Positions 1-10,115 of a stretch of 64,000 nt of DNA are shown piece by piece (within the stretch, counting starts at the first letter, position 1; the number at the start of each line of letters is the position of its first letter). The notes beneath the pieces are model-generated. The model was not told where the DNA came from, ran no database searches, and was given only the letters and a program-made list of their open reading frames with translations. Source of the stretch: Ehretia macrophylla (lineage: Eukaryota; Streptophyta; Magnoliopsida; Boraginales; Ehretiaceae). The translations under genes and the position numbers were made by a program. The stretch spans positions 18,799,648 to 18,863,647 of the forward strand of contig CM075765.1 in NCBI GenBank assembly GCA_037974665.1, given 5' to 3'.

Positions 1-1105
1 AACTATGACAAAATCATACACGATGTGGGTCTTAAAATTTGCTCGGCCACCAAGTTTAGACGGTAACCTACTAACATTGCAATTTGTAAAGAATGGACCG
101 TACATGATAGTCTTCTTTGTAGGTAAATGATTTGTCTTTTTGTCTTGGAGCTTTTTGGTTGTAAGCACCCCATTTTTGTAAAGTTTTGAGACAGTTGTTA
201 AGAAAATCCTTTCCTTTGGTGATCGATAAAAAAAAAAAAACAAAACAAAACAAAAAAACAAAACTAGGACAAGAGGCTAGCTCGGTTTCTGAGAAGTTTT
301 GCTTAACAATTAATAAAAGGGAAAGTTAATTTAAATATCAAATTCATCAAAAAGACATGCTAAATTTGAATTCTATATTTTAGTGGTTTGATGTGAAAGT
401 GAAAGTTAAGTTGAATTTCAAGTTTCTCAATATCTAGTTCATTTACAACAAAATATTTTCTTTGTTCATCAAACTGACATTGTCTTGAATTTTTCAGATT
501 TAAAAGTATACATAACAGGTGAAAACTATACCTATGAACCATAAAAAAAAAATGGTGAAACAAATGAAAAATGTGGTATAATTCTGTTAAAAATGTTATA
601 GTTGAGTACAAGAAAATGAAATTCATTAATAACTCAGACCCCACATAGACAATAGTGAATTAGATGAATAAATCTGTTTATAACGTTTATCACATTAAAA
701 ACAAGATTCAACAATTGTGAATAATTTAAACAATATTTAACTATTAAATCATATTCATAACATTAATTATTATATTATGAGAGAATCTTTAGTCGGGCTA
801 TCACTCGTGACCTGCAACCAGAAACATGAAGAGGGAACAAGCTGGGAAGTTTTGTTCCGTGTCCGCAAGCGTTTGTCAATTATGCCTGCAGAATTGTTAA
901 CATCAAACTTCGTAGCAACCTTCTCCAAAGGAAACCAAAGATCAATAAATTCTATACGTGGAGGAAACTTGGAAACAAATGACACTGATCAGGGCCTACC
1001 TACCTAGCATGGTCATCAATGGGCATTTATGATGTAAAAGAATTGCCCATACCTTAGATCAGTAATTAGATGGACTTCCAAGCTCTCCGGTCAGAGGACT
1101 AAAAC
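1..1105. other. Gene-less stretch with a possible retroelement A-rich tail
   Basis: No supported gene. An A-rich run at about 229-262 follows a motif (cctttggtgatcgat) that resembles the 3' tails of plant LINEs, so positions 1-262 may be the 3' end of a plus-strand retroelement that begins outside the window. The rest is AT-rich and without clear structure. Short overlapping reading frames on both strands at 770-1007 have no recognisable domain. Confidence 0.3.
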
Positions 1106-1113
1106 AGATCCAT

Positions 1114-1643
1114 TTTTTTTTTTTTTTTTGCTCAAGGCAAGGAATATATAATTTTATTAAAAATCACAAAAATATTTACAGTATTGATTCCCCAAAAGGT
1201 AGTCTATTGCATTCTAATTTCGTCTAAGTTTCAAGTCATACAAATAGTTTGATTCAAAAGATTTCTCCTACTCTTTTTAACCAAAACAAGTTTGGACTTT
1301 ACATCAAAAATAATATTTTTAAAAATATGTTATTTAATAAGAGCTTCATTACTATACAATTTTCCATTCCTCTCTTTTCACACATGAAAGACAAATGCTC
1401 CTAGAAAGAGGTTGGTTGCCGTAGATTGGAGAGAGGTGTGAGATGCCTTGGTAACAATCCATTCCATCGGCTGATTCCAATCCCTGATATAAGCAGGTCC
1501 CTTAAGCATTTTTCATCATTTTCTCCAAATTCTGCTTGTAGAGCATTGATAAAACAAATGTTCTCTGTCTTCCACATAGGCACGACAAAACAGGCAAAGG
1601 GGATCAATGTTCATACAATATGGATCTGTTTGATGCCAAAAAT
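1114..1643 (-). mobile_element. 5'-truncated LINE fragment with zinc-binding RT domain
   Basis: Minus-strand non-LTR retrotransposon remnant. The translation at about 1520-1610 shows the Cys/His pattern of the RT-associated zinc-binding domain (zf-RVT) of plant LINEs: DPLCLFC, then EHLFYQC, then IW. The frame is broken after that point and continues in another frame to about 1401. The 3' end is a poly(A) tail, seen as a T run at 1113-1129 on the plus strand. The 8-bp sequence agatccat lies on both sides (1106-1113 and 1644-1651) and is a candidate target-site duplication; extended to 12 bp it has one mismatch. A hairpin (arms at about 1608-1622 and 1644-1658) overlaps the right copy, so the right boundary is less certain. 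Confidence 0.6.
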
Positions 1644-1688
1644 AGATCCATATTGCATACATTTTGTGAGTACATTTTTTATATTCGA

Positions 1689-2006
1689 AACATTTCAGTG
1701 GATTAATCTTCATCTTATTCGCTTGCCACCTTTTGAAGACCCAATAAAATATTGTAATGTAATTCTTTCCTTTGCCTGACTTCACCACTACATCGTTGAT
1801 GTAGTCCTCGATCTCTTTTGTGTATCATGTCTTAAAATATGGTGGTCATAGCTTGCTAATATGTAGCACCCGCATTCTTTAACCCGAATGACATCAATTT
1901 GTTATAGAAGTTCCCCTTGGATGTTTGGAACGCAGTCTTCTTGGCATCCTCGGGATCCAACTCTAGTTATACCCGTTATAGCCATCTATAAATGAGAACA
2001 ATTCAC
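1689..2006 (-). pseudogene. Ty3/gypsy reverse-transcriptase relic
   Basis: The minus strand encodes a degenerate piece of the Ty3-type reverse transcriptase. In order one can read FSFIDGYNGYN, then EDAKKTAF, then MSFGLKNAGATY, then YINDVVVKS (the Y-x-D-D catalytic box, here YIND), then MKINPLKC. Several stops and at least one frame change interrupt it, so it cannot be functional. It lies next to the LINE fragment at 1114-1643. No LTR that could belong to it was found, so it is an orphan piece of a larger Ty3 element. Confidence 0.65.
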
Positions 2007-2242
2007 TTTAAATAAAATTACATTAATTATGTCATTCTAAGATTATAAATTTTGTGATAAAATAATACACCCTAATACATGTATCAATCAGTCAAAGACG
2101 ACAGATGGTACTAATTTTGAACCCAAAACCTGTCCTCACGAGCATATATAATCATATTGGATTCATTTTGTGAGTATTTCTCCGATCATCTTCACCACCA
2201 TAATCATCACGTATTTAATATTAATATTGACTATTCATTACC

Positions 2243-2573
2243 TGATATCAAAGACGACAAACAATAGCAACAAAAAACGAAAAGAAAAATAAGAGACACG
2301 CAGATTTTACGTGGAAAATCCTTGACGGGAAAAACCACAGGCAGAGGATGAGCAAATTCACTATATCGAAAATTGGTACAAGAGGTTAGCAAATAGAGTT
2401 GGCTACCAAAACCTACTTGACAAACCTAAAATACATTACTATATATCGGCCCTGGACATTCGCTACCACTACAGACCCCTAATTTTTTCTCCAAAAATAA
2501 GTTTTCACCAAATGGGTCACACCGTGAACTTTTCGGGTTAGGCCAAATAGAATTCGGGTCACCAACTCTAACA
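2243..2573 (-). repeat. 3' LTR of the copia element
   Basis: 331-bp direct repeat of 6667-6997, starting tgatatcaaagacg on the plus strand and ending ctctaaca. In the element's own orientation it is the downstream LTR, next to the polypurine tract. Confidence 0.93.
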
Positions 2574-2584
2574 ATCTCCACCTT
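2574..2584 (-). other. Polypurine tract of the copia element
   Basis: Minus-strand AAGGTGGAGAT lies directly against the 3' LTR. This is the expected place and composition for the plus-strand DNA primer of an LTR retrotransposon. Confidence 0.8.
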
Positions 2585-2674
2585 GACACGAATTCCATAC
2601 AAGGAATAAAACACAAACTCCAATCTTCAACAAAAGCTCTCATCCTCTTCCACAAAAGCCCCTAAGGGCATAAC

Positions 2675-4510
2675 TCAACAACAAACACTAACCAAGTCCA
2701 AGCAATGCTCAAACTTGGCTATCAGAAGTGACTTTGTCATCATATCAGCTGGATTATCATGAGTACTGACTTTGCTGACAACAATATCACCACGAGCAAT
2801 GACATCACGCACAAAATGATACCATACATGCTTTGTTCTCTCGTGAAACATCTGATCTTTTGTGAGGAAGATTGTACTCTAACTGTCACAAAAGACTGTG
2901 GTAATCTGCAAACCATCATTAAGCTCACCCAATAGTCTTTTCAACCAAATAGCTTCCTTACAAGCCTCTATTATAGCCATGTACTCTGCCTCAGTAGTAG
3001 ACAACGCAACTGTGGTCTGCAAGGTAGCTTTCCAACTGATAGCACAACTACTAATAGTAAACACATACCCCGTGAGAGATCTTCTTTTATCTAGGTCTTC
3101 AGTAATATCAGAATCAACATAACCAATGACTCCATCTCTAGTTCTGCCAAACTGCAAACAAACATTAGAAGACCGGCGCAAGTATCTGAAAATCCACTAA
3201 ACTCCTTTCCAATGTTCTTTACCAGGGTTCGCCATGTATCTACTAATTGTATTCACAGCATATGATAAATCTGGACGTGAACAAACCATAGCATACATGA
3301 GAGATCCCACTACACTAGAATATGGCACTCAAGACATATACTCAGTCTCATCATCTGATTGAGGAGATAAAGCAGACGAAAACCTAAAATGGGCTGCTAG
3401 TGGAGTACTAACAGGTTTGGCATTCTGCATATTGAATCTATAAAGAACTTTCTCAATGTACCCTTTTTGACTTAGGTACAATTTTCCTGCCTGTCTATCT
3501 CTGAGAATCTCCATTCCAAGAATCTTCTTTGCTGCTCCTAAATCTTTCATCTCAAACTCTTTACTAAGCTGGGCTTTGACCTTTCTTATTTCTCCCCTAT
3601 CCTTGGCTGCTATCAACATGTCATCCACATACAAGATGAAGTAGACAAACGACTCCTCATCACTCCTCCTAAAATAGACACAACTATTATAACTGTATCT
3701 CTTAAACCTGTGAGAAATCATAAATGAGTCGAATCTCTTGTACCACTGCCTGGGAGATTGTTTGAGGCCATAAAGGGATTTCTTCAACAGGCACACATAG
3801 TCCTCTTTACCTGAAACTACAAAACCCTCTGGCTGTTGCATGTAGATGTCCTCCTCAAGTTCTCCATGTAAAAATGCTGTCTTCACATCCAACTGCTCAA
3901 GCTCAAAATCATACATGGCTACAATACCAAGCAAAACTCTAATTGAACTATGCTTTACGACTGGAGAAAACACATCTGTGAAATCAACACCTGGAACCTG
4001 ACTATAACCCTTGGCAACAAGTCTTGCCTTATACTTGGCATCTTCAACTCCTGGTATTCCTTCCTTTCTTTTGAACACCCATTTGCAACGAACGGATTTC
4101 TTACCCTTAGGTAGTCTCACTAATTCCCATGTGCCATTCTTATAAAGGGACTCTATCTCTTCCTGCATAGCAATCATCCACTTGCCAGAATCGTCACAAC
4201 TAACTGCCTCTGAATAAGTAGAAGGTTCTTCACTCGAAACAATACCTTCTGCTACATTTAAGGAATAAGCAACCAAATCAGCCTCAACATACCTCTGTGG
4301 AGGTCTAATATCTCTTCTGGGCCTATCTTTAGCAATAGAATACTGCGGTGCTGGAGGTGGTGATCTGGTCATAGCATCATCATATATTTCTGAGCTAGAC
4401 TGAGATGTAGACTCTGATGGAGATCCTGACCCAATCTGAAATTCTACTTGTGTGCTTGATTTCTGTTGATTTGTATCACAAGGGTCACTAATAGCCAAAT
4501 CTCGCAGCAT
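2675..4510 (-). pseudogene. Copia reverse transcriptase and RNase H (broken)
   Basis: C-terminal part of the copia polyprotein. The RT portion (3329-4510) carries CKWVFKRK, KARLVAKGYSQ, DVKTAFLHGELEE and the catalytic box YVDDMLIA. RNase H (about 2680-3181) has GYVDSD, then RRSLTGYVF, then STTEAEYMA and the downstream CDS. The two parts are separated by stops near 3327 (TGA) and near 3198 (TAG), and another TAG lies after CDS near 2880. The continuation to about 2675 is readable only if these stops are ignored. A frame change near 4500-4512 separates it from the integrase. The reverse transcriptase would copy element RNA into DNA in virus-like particles; this copy cannot make a full product. 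Confidence 0.9.
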
Positions 4511-4511
4511 G

Positions 4512-5765
4512 CAGTTTCATCAAACATAACATCTCTACTAATTATGATCTTACTGGTTTCCGGACACCATAACTTATATCCCTTAACACCAGACTTATAT
4601 CCTAGAAAAACACACTTAACAGATCTAGTATCTAGCTTTCCATTGTCAACATGAGCATACGCAGGATATCCAAAAATCTTCAAATTAGAGTAATTACCAG
4701 GAGTACCAGACCATACCTCTAGAGGAGTCTTTTTGTCAATAGCAGTTGAGGGAGACCGATTAATAAGAAAACAAGCTGTAGAAGCCGCTTCAGCCCAGAA
4801 TGACTTTGGTAAACTGGCATTAGAAAGCATACACCATACTTTCTCCATTATAGTTCTATTCATCCGCTCTGCTACACAATTTTGCTGCGGAGTATGACGA
4901 ACTGTAAAGTGTCTCACAATTCCTTCTGATTTACATAGAGCATTAAACTCGTTAGAACAAAACTCCAAGCCATTATCGATGCGAAGATGTTTTATCTGCT
5001 TCCCTGTTTGTTTCTCAATCATAGTTTTCCACTCCTTGAACGTAGTGAAGACGTCACTTTTCTGTTTCAAGAAGAATACCCAAAGTCTCATGGAAAAATC
5101 ATCAATAATACTCAACATATAACTAGCACCTCTTTTAGAAGGCACTCTAAATGCTCCCCAGAGATCAGAATGTATATAATCAAGTATCCCCTTGGTGTTG
5201 TGAATGCCTTTAGTGAATCTGACTCGCTTCTGCTTCCCAAAAATACAATGCTCACAAAACTTCAATTTACTAATACTTTGACCATCAAAAAGTCCTCTTC
5301 TGCTCAATTCAGCTATGCCATTTTCACTCATATGACCAAGACGCATATGCCAGAGTCTAGTAACATCACCATCTGACAGAGAAGGCGTAGCAACAGCCGC
5401 ATCACCAGTAATAGTAGAACCCTACAAGACATACAGCTTGGCAGATTTTATCTACATTTTCATCACAACAAGAGCACCTTTACTAGCCTTCAGAACTCCA
5501 CCTTCAGCAGTGTACTTGTACCCTTTCGAATCAAGGGTACTTAATGAGATAAGATTCCTCTTCAGATCTGGGACGTGTCTAACATCCCCTAGTGTCCTGA
5601 TAACTCCATCAAACATCTTAATTCTGACTGTTCCGATCCCTTCAATCTTACAAGATGAATTATTACCCATCAACACAACGCCTTTAGACACAGTTTCATA
5701 TGTTGAAAACCAGTCCCGATTGGGACACATATGAAACGTACAGCCAGAATCTAGAATCCACTCCT
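4512..5765 (-). pseudogene. Copia protease and integrase (broken)
   Basis: The protease part lies at about 5452-5765 and contains the aspartic active-site triplet in WILDSGC, followed by MCPNRDWF. Two stops near 5449 and 5420 separate it from the integrase part (about 4512-5410). The integrase has the GAG-pre-integrase zinc region (LGHMSENG, then [11 protein letters not shown]) and the DDE core: HSDLWG, then SIIDDFS and LRIDNGLEF, then [16 protein letters not shown]. The spacing fits the copia D-D-35-E pattern. The product would process the polyprotein and integrate the cDNA; the stops and the frame change near 4510 rule out a complete product. Confidence 0.88.
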
Positions 5766-6629
5766 CACCAGGTTTAGAGTCATTATCAGAGATAACAATG
5801 AGCTCTCCATCACTGTAATTGTCTTCTGCAACACTGGTCTGACCGAAATTTTCTGGTTGTTTTCCCTTTTGATTAACAGTGGCCCTCTTATTCTTATTTT
5901 GTAACTTATAACACTCAGATTTAATGTGTCCCTCTTCTTGTAGTACCTACATACTTTGTCCTTGTTACTAGATTTTGATCTGCCTCTCCCATCACTACCA
6001 TAATTTCTCTCCTGTGACCTACCTCGAACAACAAGGCCTTCTGCTTGAGCATCAGATCCGACTACAAGATGTTTCATCTTCTCCTTAGAAAGCAAAGCAC
6101 CATAAACCTCATCCAGAGTAAGAGTATCACGACTATACAAAATTGTATCTCTAAAAGTAGAATATGAAGAAGGCATAGAACATAATAAAATCAACCCTAA
6201 ATCCTCTTCATCATACTTAACCTCCATGGCCTCTAAATCAGCAACGATTTCTTTAAAGACAGTTAAATGATCAGCCAAAGACGTACCTTCAGACATACGA
6301 TGAGAATATAGTCGCTGCTTTAGATGCAATTTGCTAGTTAGACTTTTTGTCATGCACAATTGCTCCAATTTCAACCATAACGCAGCGGCAGTTTTCTCCT
6401 TCATAACATCCTGCAGAATTTGATTTGATAAATGAAGCTGAATCTGAGATAAGGCTTTACGATCCTTACGTTGTTTTTCCTCCTGCGTCCAAGACGAGGG
6501 CATCTTATTAAACCCTAACAGCGCATCATCTAATTCCATCTGCGCAAGAACAGCCCGCATCTTAACCTGCCATAGCGAAAATCTAGTGTCGCGTTCCAGC
6601 AGCGGAATATCATACTTCATAGTTGCCAT
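5751..6629 (-). pseudogene. Copia gag with damaged zinc knuckle
   Basis: The likely start is the ATG at 6627-6629 (MATMKYD), shortly downstream of the primer-binding site; the frame is also open upstream of it. The capsid part carries the conserved FSLWQVKM, then a UBN2-like region with LWLKLEQLCMTKSL and LKQRLYSHRMSEG. Near 5935 a one-base frame change falls in the zinc knuckle (CRYYKKR), so the rest of the frame to the stop at 5751 is out of phase. The second zinc-binding Cys of the CCHC motif is also replaced by Tyr. The protein would package element RNA; the knuckle damage suggests loss of function. Confidence 0.85.
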
Positions 6630-6648
6630 TGTAGTGAGCAAACCAAAA

Positions 6649-6664
6649 CCTGGCTCTGATACCA
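6649..6664 (-). other. Primer-binding site, initiator tRNA-Met type
   Basis: Minus-strand TGGTATCAGAGCCAGG lies two bases inside the 5' LTR. TGGTATCAGAGC complements the 3' end of plant initiator tRNA-Met, the usual primer of copia reverse transcription. Confidence 0.9.
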
Positions 6665-6666
6665 CT

Positions 6667-6997
6667 TGATATCAAAGACGACAAACAATAGCAACAGAAA
6701 ACGAAAAGAAAAATAAGAGACACGCAGATTTTACGTGGAAAACCCTTGACGGGAAAAACCACGGGCAGAGGAGGAGCAAATTCACTATATCGAAAATTGG
6801 TACAAGAGGTTAGCAAATAGAATTGGCTACCAAAACCTACTTGACAAACCTAAAATACATTACTATATAGCGGCCCTCAACCTTTGCTACCACCACAGAC
6901 CCCTAATTTTTTCTCCAAAAATAAGTTTTCACCAAATGGGTCGCACCGCGAACTTTTCGGGTTGGGCCAAATAGAATTCGGGTCACCAACTCTAACA
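6667..6997 (-). repeat. 5' LTR of the copia element
   Basis: 331-bp direct repeat of 2243-2573 with about 14 differences. In the element's orientation this LTR would carry the promoter. It begins TGTTAGAG and ends TGATATCA on the minus strand, next to the primer-binding site. Confidence 0.93.
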
Positions 6998-7081
6998 TTA
7001 CCTTTGTTAGAACGTTCAATTCTTGCTAACTTAGGATGATAGTATTGCAAATCCTAAATGCTTTGCTTAGGCATTGCCACC

Positions 7082-7351
7082 TGCTAAGTCACCACCTCAT
7101 TTAAAATGTTAAACTGTTAGAGAGGAGTTTGTTGTATTATTTATTATCTTCAACACGCTCCTAAGTGCAGGCGGAGTTAGTTTTTGAGCCTTGTACTTGA
7201 ACAGTTTTAATGTTTTCAAGTGAGTAGTAGTAAGTTTTGAGAACCCATAACATTTTGGCACCTAGGCTCTGATATCATGTTAAGTGACCAGCTCATCTAA
7301 AAATTTAAGTTGTTAAAGAGATGTTTGTTATATTATTTATTATCTTCAACA
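7082..7351 (-). mobile_element. TRIM (miniature LTR element) with 74-bp terminal repeats
   Basis: Two 74-bp direct repeats (7082-7155 and 7278-7351) start tg(c/t)taagt and end cttcaaca. Beside the right repeat, plus-strand ggctctgatatca (7265-7277) is the complement of a tRNA-Met-type primer-binding site with one mismatch, so the element reads on the minus strand. There is no coding capacity in the 122-bp interior. This is the TRIM layout. No 5-bp target duplication survives (ccacc against ctaca), so the copy is old or its ends are off by a few bases. It is related to the copy at 20847-21131. Confidence 0.75.
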
Positions 7352-7667
7352 CTACATTTATATTGCAAATGCTATTTTATTTGCAATGGTGACAATAGCT
7401 TGGACAGTACTGCTACCTACTACAACATCAATAATTTTGAGAAACTATTTCTTAAAATAAATATAAAAAAAAAATAGAAGAAGATGAACTCAAAAGTGAT
7501 CTACATTTCCAACATCCTTAAATTGTAGAAAATTTTGTTTCTAATATACCCACCTAGAATGAGAAAAGCTATTATACATTCATAAACAAAGAAATTGCAT
7601 AATAACGACATTTAAAAGGTAATATTTCATAGCATATTAAAGAACCTACACACCAAACCAAGGACTT

Positions 7668-7687
7668 CTCAACCAAAAAAAAAAAAA
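7668..7687 (+). mobile_element. Ultra-short LINE-tail-like insertion
   Basis: About 20 bp (ctcaacc followed by an A run) sit between perfect 9-bp direct repeats caaggactt (7659-7667 and 7688-7696). The poly(A) end and the target-duplication-like flanks fit a non-LTR retrotransposition event truncated almost to the tail. Confidence 0.55.
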
Positions 7688-7812
7688 CAAGGACTTTTAT
7701 GCGATGTAGTTTAGTGGATATACAAGTTTGATTAGTGTTATGAACATTGTGATTCCCAAAACATTCTTTTAAGATTATAAAAAATGAAAGCAAATTAAAG
7801 AGTGATTTAGTT

Positions 7813-7833
7813 TTTTTTTTTTGCTAGGCAAAC
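7813..7833 (-). mobile_element. Ultra-short LINE-tail-like insertion
   Basis: About 21 bp lie between perfect 12-bp repeats agtgatttagtt (7801-7812 and 7834-7845). On the minus strand it reads GTTTGCCTAGC followed by an A run, close to the 3' tail of the LINE at 1114-1643 (TTGCCTTGAGC plus A run). Confidence 0.6.
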
Positions 7834-8369
7834 AGTGATTTAGTTGTTTTTTCTTTAGTCTTGAAATGTTGAAAAATTAAATGTTAGTAGCAAAAGTACT
7901 TCATTAACAATTAATAGATCCAATCTAATATAAGGCTGTTTAGTTGCAATTAAATTCTACATCTATTTTAGATGTTAGTTTGGGTAACTAAAAGTTTTTC
8001 TTCACACCTTTTATACCAATATCTTTCTACCATGCATCTCAGTCTTGTTGTTACAAAAATAAAAATATGGTGGCTAAAATATTGCCTAAAGCGTCGATAC
8101 ATCTTTTCTAAACAAAAAAATAAAAATAAAAAATTGAATTTACTTTAAGGATATTGTAGTAAAATCACATCAGATCTCAAACTTTTAGAATAGAACTCTT
8201 GCTTGTGGGATGTAGCCACCCTTCAAATATGCCTAGCTAGACAATGGTTTAATTTCTTATATAGCTAGTAACAAATTCAATAATTTTAATCTGTGGAGCT
8301 TCATAAATATTTTCATATTTGTGGTTGAAACCAAGGATAAATGTCTTCGTAGTCAATCACATGCTGTCA

Positions 8370-9216
8370 ATGTGAGTGGGAGATTTTGTGAGTGGGCGCG
8401 GTGAGGTTCTGTGAGTGGTTCATGAACTTCACCAATCGTTGTTGTGACGTGAGATACTATAAAGGGGAAGCAATAACCAAGATTGTGCTTTGTTGTTGGC
8501 AGATTTGGAAGGAAATGAATTATGCTACTAACAATGGGAAGAGGATCGAAGTTCATAAGGCCGTTGTCAGAGCTCAATGTGTTTTATCCGAATGGTTTAG
8601 TGCATACAATGCGAGATAGAATGGTAATGGCCCGAGGGAGAATGCTAGCCAACTGGTACCTATTCAATGGACTCCTCCAGTGCTTGGGACGATTAAGGTG
8701 AATGTAGACGCTTCTTTTAAGAAGAATGGAAAAGTTGCTATTGCTTTTATTGGTCGATATTGGAATGGAGGACTAGTGTTTGGACACAATGCATCTCTTC
8801 GCTGTTTCTCAGCTTCTGAAACAGAAGCTTTTGAGATTCGCTGTGCGTGTCTCTTTGTTGGTCATGTACAACATTATAGCATCATCATTGAGAGTGATAC
8901 AAATGTCGTTTTTAAAGCAATCGTTTCTCCGGAGTCTACCCTTTGTTGGAGAACATTCACCATTGTGGAGGATATTAGAAAGATTGTGACAGGAAACTCG
9001 AGACTGATGTTCTAATATATTAGAAGATTGGCCAACCAACCCTGTGACTGAGTAGCAAAGTATAGGCGTAGAGAATAGTTGTTTGTGAATTAGTTTTCTT
9101 GTATTCCATCTCGTTTATTGTATCTCTTTTCCCAGGATATCTATCCCACATGGATCAGTTAATGTGTTTTTTCTTTTTGAGTTAATTTATTTTTTGACCA
9201 AAATAAAAAATAAAAA
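8370..9216 (+). mobile_element. 5'-truncated LINE with 15-bp target-site duplication
   Basis: An 847-bp insertion flanked by a perfect 15-bp direct repeat aatcacatgctgtca (8355-8369 and 9217-9231). It ends in an A-rich tail (about 9196-9216) preceded by ttttttgacc. The truncated 5' end, 3' A tail and long target duplication are the hallmarks of target-primed reverse transcription by LINE machinery. It encodes the RNase H-like C-terminal region described at 8392-9060. Confidence 0.9.
8392..9060 (+). pseudogene. LINE C-terminal RNase H-like domain (broken)
   Basis: The frame carries an upstream linker (IVLCCWQIWKEMN), a stop near 8617, and then an RVT_3/RNase H-like domain at about 8680-9015. 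The domain motifs are IKVNVDASF (first catalytic Asp), SETEAFEIR (Glu) and IIESDTNVVF (second Asp). Stops at 9013 and near 9050 cut the C-terminal piece YIRRLANQPCD. RNase H in plant LINEs removes template RNA during reverse transcription. No intact protein can be made. Confidence 0.8.
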
Positions 9217-9418
9217 AATCACATGCTGTCATACATGAATCCTTTTGACGCCATGATTTTGACTTTCGAGCACAATTTGTTAGCCTAGTTCAATTAAGCA
9301 TATGCATTGAATCTGATTCCATCACCACATTTTTGATTTATTGTAATACTTAAAATTGTTAGAGAAAAGTAAAAAATCATTGTATATGATTCGGTTGATA
9401 TGATCTCATTGTAAATTT

Positions 9419-9578
9419 TTTACTACAACAGTTTTGTAAATAATAAACAACAACTTTTACAGTTTAAATTATAATTTAAAACTGTTGCAAAAAAAAATAA
9501 TCTTATAAACAATTATTAACAAAAAGTAATAAAAATAATTTTAACCGTTGCAATTAACTAAAACTCTTGTAATAAGAT
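9419..9578. mobile_element. Possible small CACTA-like MITE
   Basis: The left end (actacaacagtttt) and the right end, read in reverse (attacaagagtttt), match at 11 of 14 positions and resemble the CACTA terminal motif CACTACAAGAAA. The interior holds repeated gcaa/ttgc motifs. No target duplication was identified and the outer bases are degenerate. Confidence 0.35.
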
Positions 9579-9613
9579 ACTTATTTTCGCTATCTTTTTA
9601 TTTTTGGATTAAA

Positions 9614-9880
9614 TTATTGTAAAAGAGATAAAATATTGTAATGCTCAAAACGTTGTAACATTACGAGAGGATAAATATCGATATCAAACCCTTGATGGCT
9701 GACTCTCAGCCCCATTCTTCTACCTTTATCTCGCCTGCACTTGGAGACCACCCATAAATCCACAAAATTTCCTACTTCAAATGGAGGACCACAATAGAAA
9801 GTGACAAAGGCTCCTCCATCTTTCTCTTCATATGATTGAGCCAACGTGAAGTATGTTGACGACAACAATTTTACATTCAT
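9614..9880 (-). other. Unassigned open frame of 88 codons
   Basis: A minus-strand frame starts at 9880 (MNVKLLSSTYFTLAQS) and runs to 9614. It has protein-like composition rather than low complexity. Upstream on the same strand (about 9905-10025), broken frames read DLDMEKAMSSMKRIEVG, so it may be the remnant of a longer gene. I do not recognise the family, and no splice structure or partner gene supports it. It could equally be a chance frame in AT-rich DNA. Confidence 0.2.
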
Positions 9881-10077
9881 GGTTTCTTCAGACTCATGTT
9901 GTTGTCTTTTGCTTACACTAAAAAGTCTTGGACGGACGTGTTAGTCAATTTCTAACCCCACTTCAATTCTCTTCATAGAAGACATTGCCTTTTCCATGTC
10001 CAAATCATGTTCACGACATAAAGAAACCCTAAATTAACCATATTATTTGTCTTAGTGCAAACAACTAAAAAGGTGCT

Positions 10078-10115
10078 TCAAAGGGGTAGCATTATCGCTA
10101 ATGCTACCCCTTTGA
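10078..10115. repeat. Perfect 17-bp inverted repeat (short hairpin)
   Basis: Arms tcaaaggggtagcatta (10078-10094) and its exact reverse complement (10099-10115) enclose a 4-base loop, tcgc. The stem is far more GC-rich than its surroundings. No target duplication was seen, and its function is unknown. Confidence 0.8.

Larger units (their letters stand above)
2243..6997 (-). mobile_element. Full-length but inactive Ty1/copia LTR retrotransposon
   Basis: A 4755-bp element read on the minus strand. It is bounded by two 331-bp LTRs that start TG and end CA, and it is flanked by a perfect 5-bp target duplication TTACC (2238-2242 and 6998-7002). The minus-strand order is 5' LTR, primer-binding site, gag, protease, integrase, reverse transcriptase, RNase H, polypurine tract, 3' LTR. 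The integrase-before-RT order is diagnostic of the copia superfamily. The LTRs differ at about 14 positions (roughly 96% identical by eye), which suggests insertion a few million years ago at most. The polyprotein frame is broken by at least two frameshifts and several stops, so the copy is non-autonomous. Confidence 0.95.
7352..8354. other. AT-rich gene-less stretch with two tiny insertions
   Basis: No gene seen. Two very short tail-like insertions at 7668-7687 and 7813-7833 are listed separately. Otherwise the stretch is AT-rich with poly(A) and poly(T) runs. Confidence 0.4.

Noticed and set aside
360-1007. Short frames on both strands near the left edge
   Set aside because: No domain, splice structure or codon pattern separates them from chance in AT-rich DNA.
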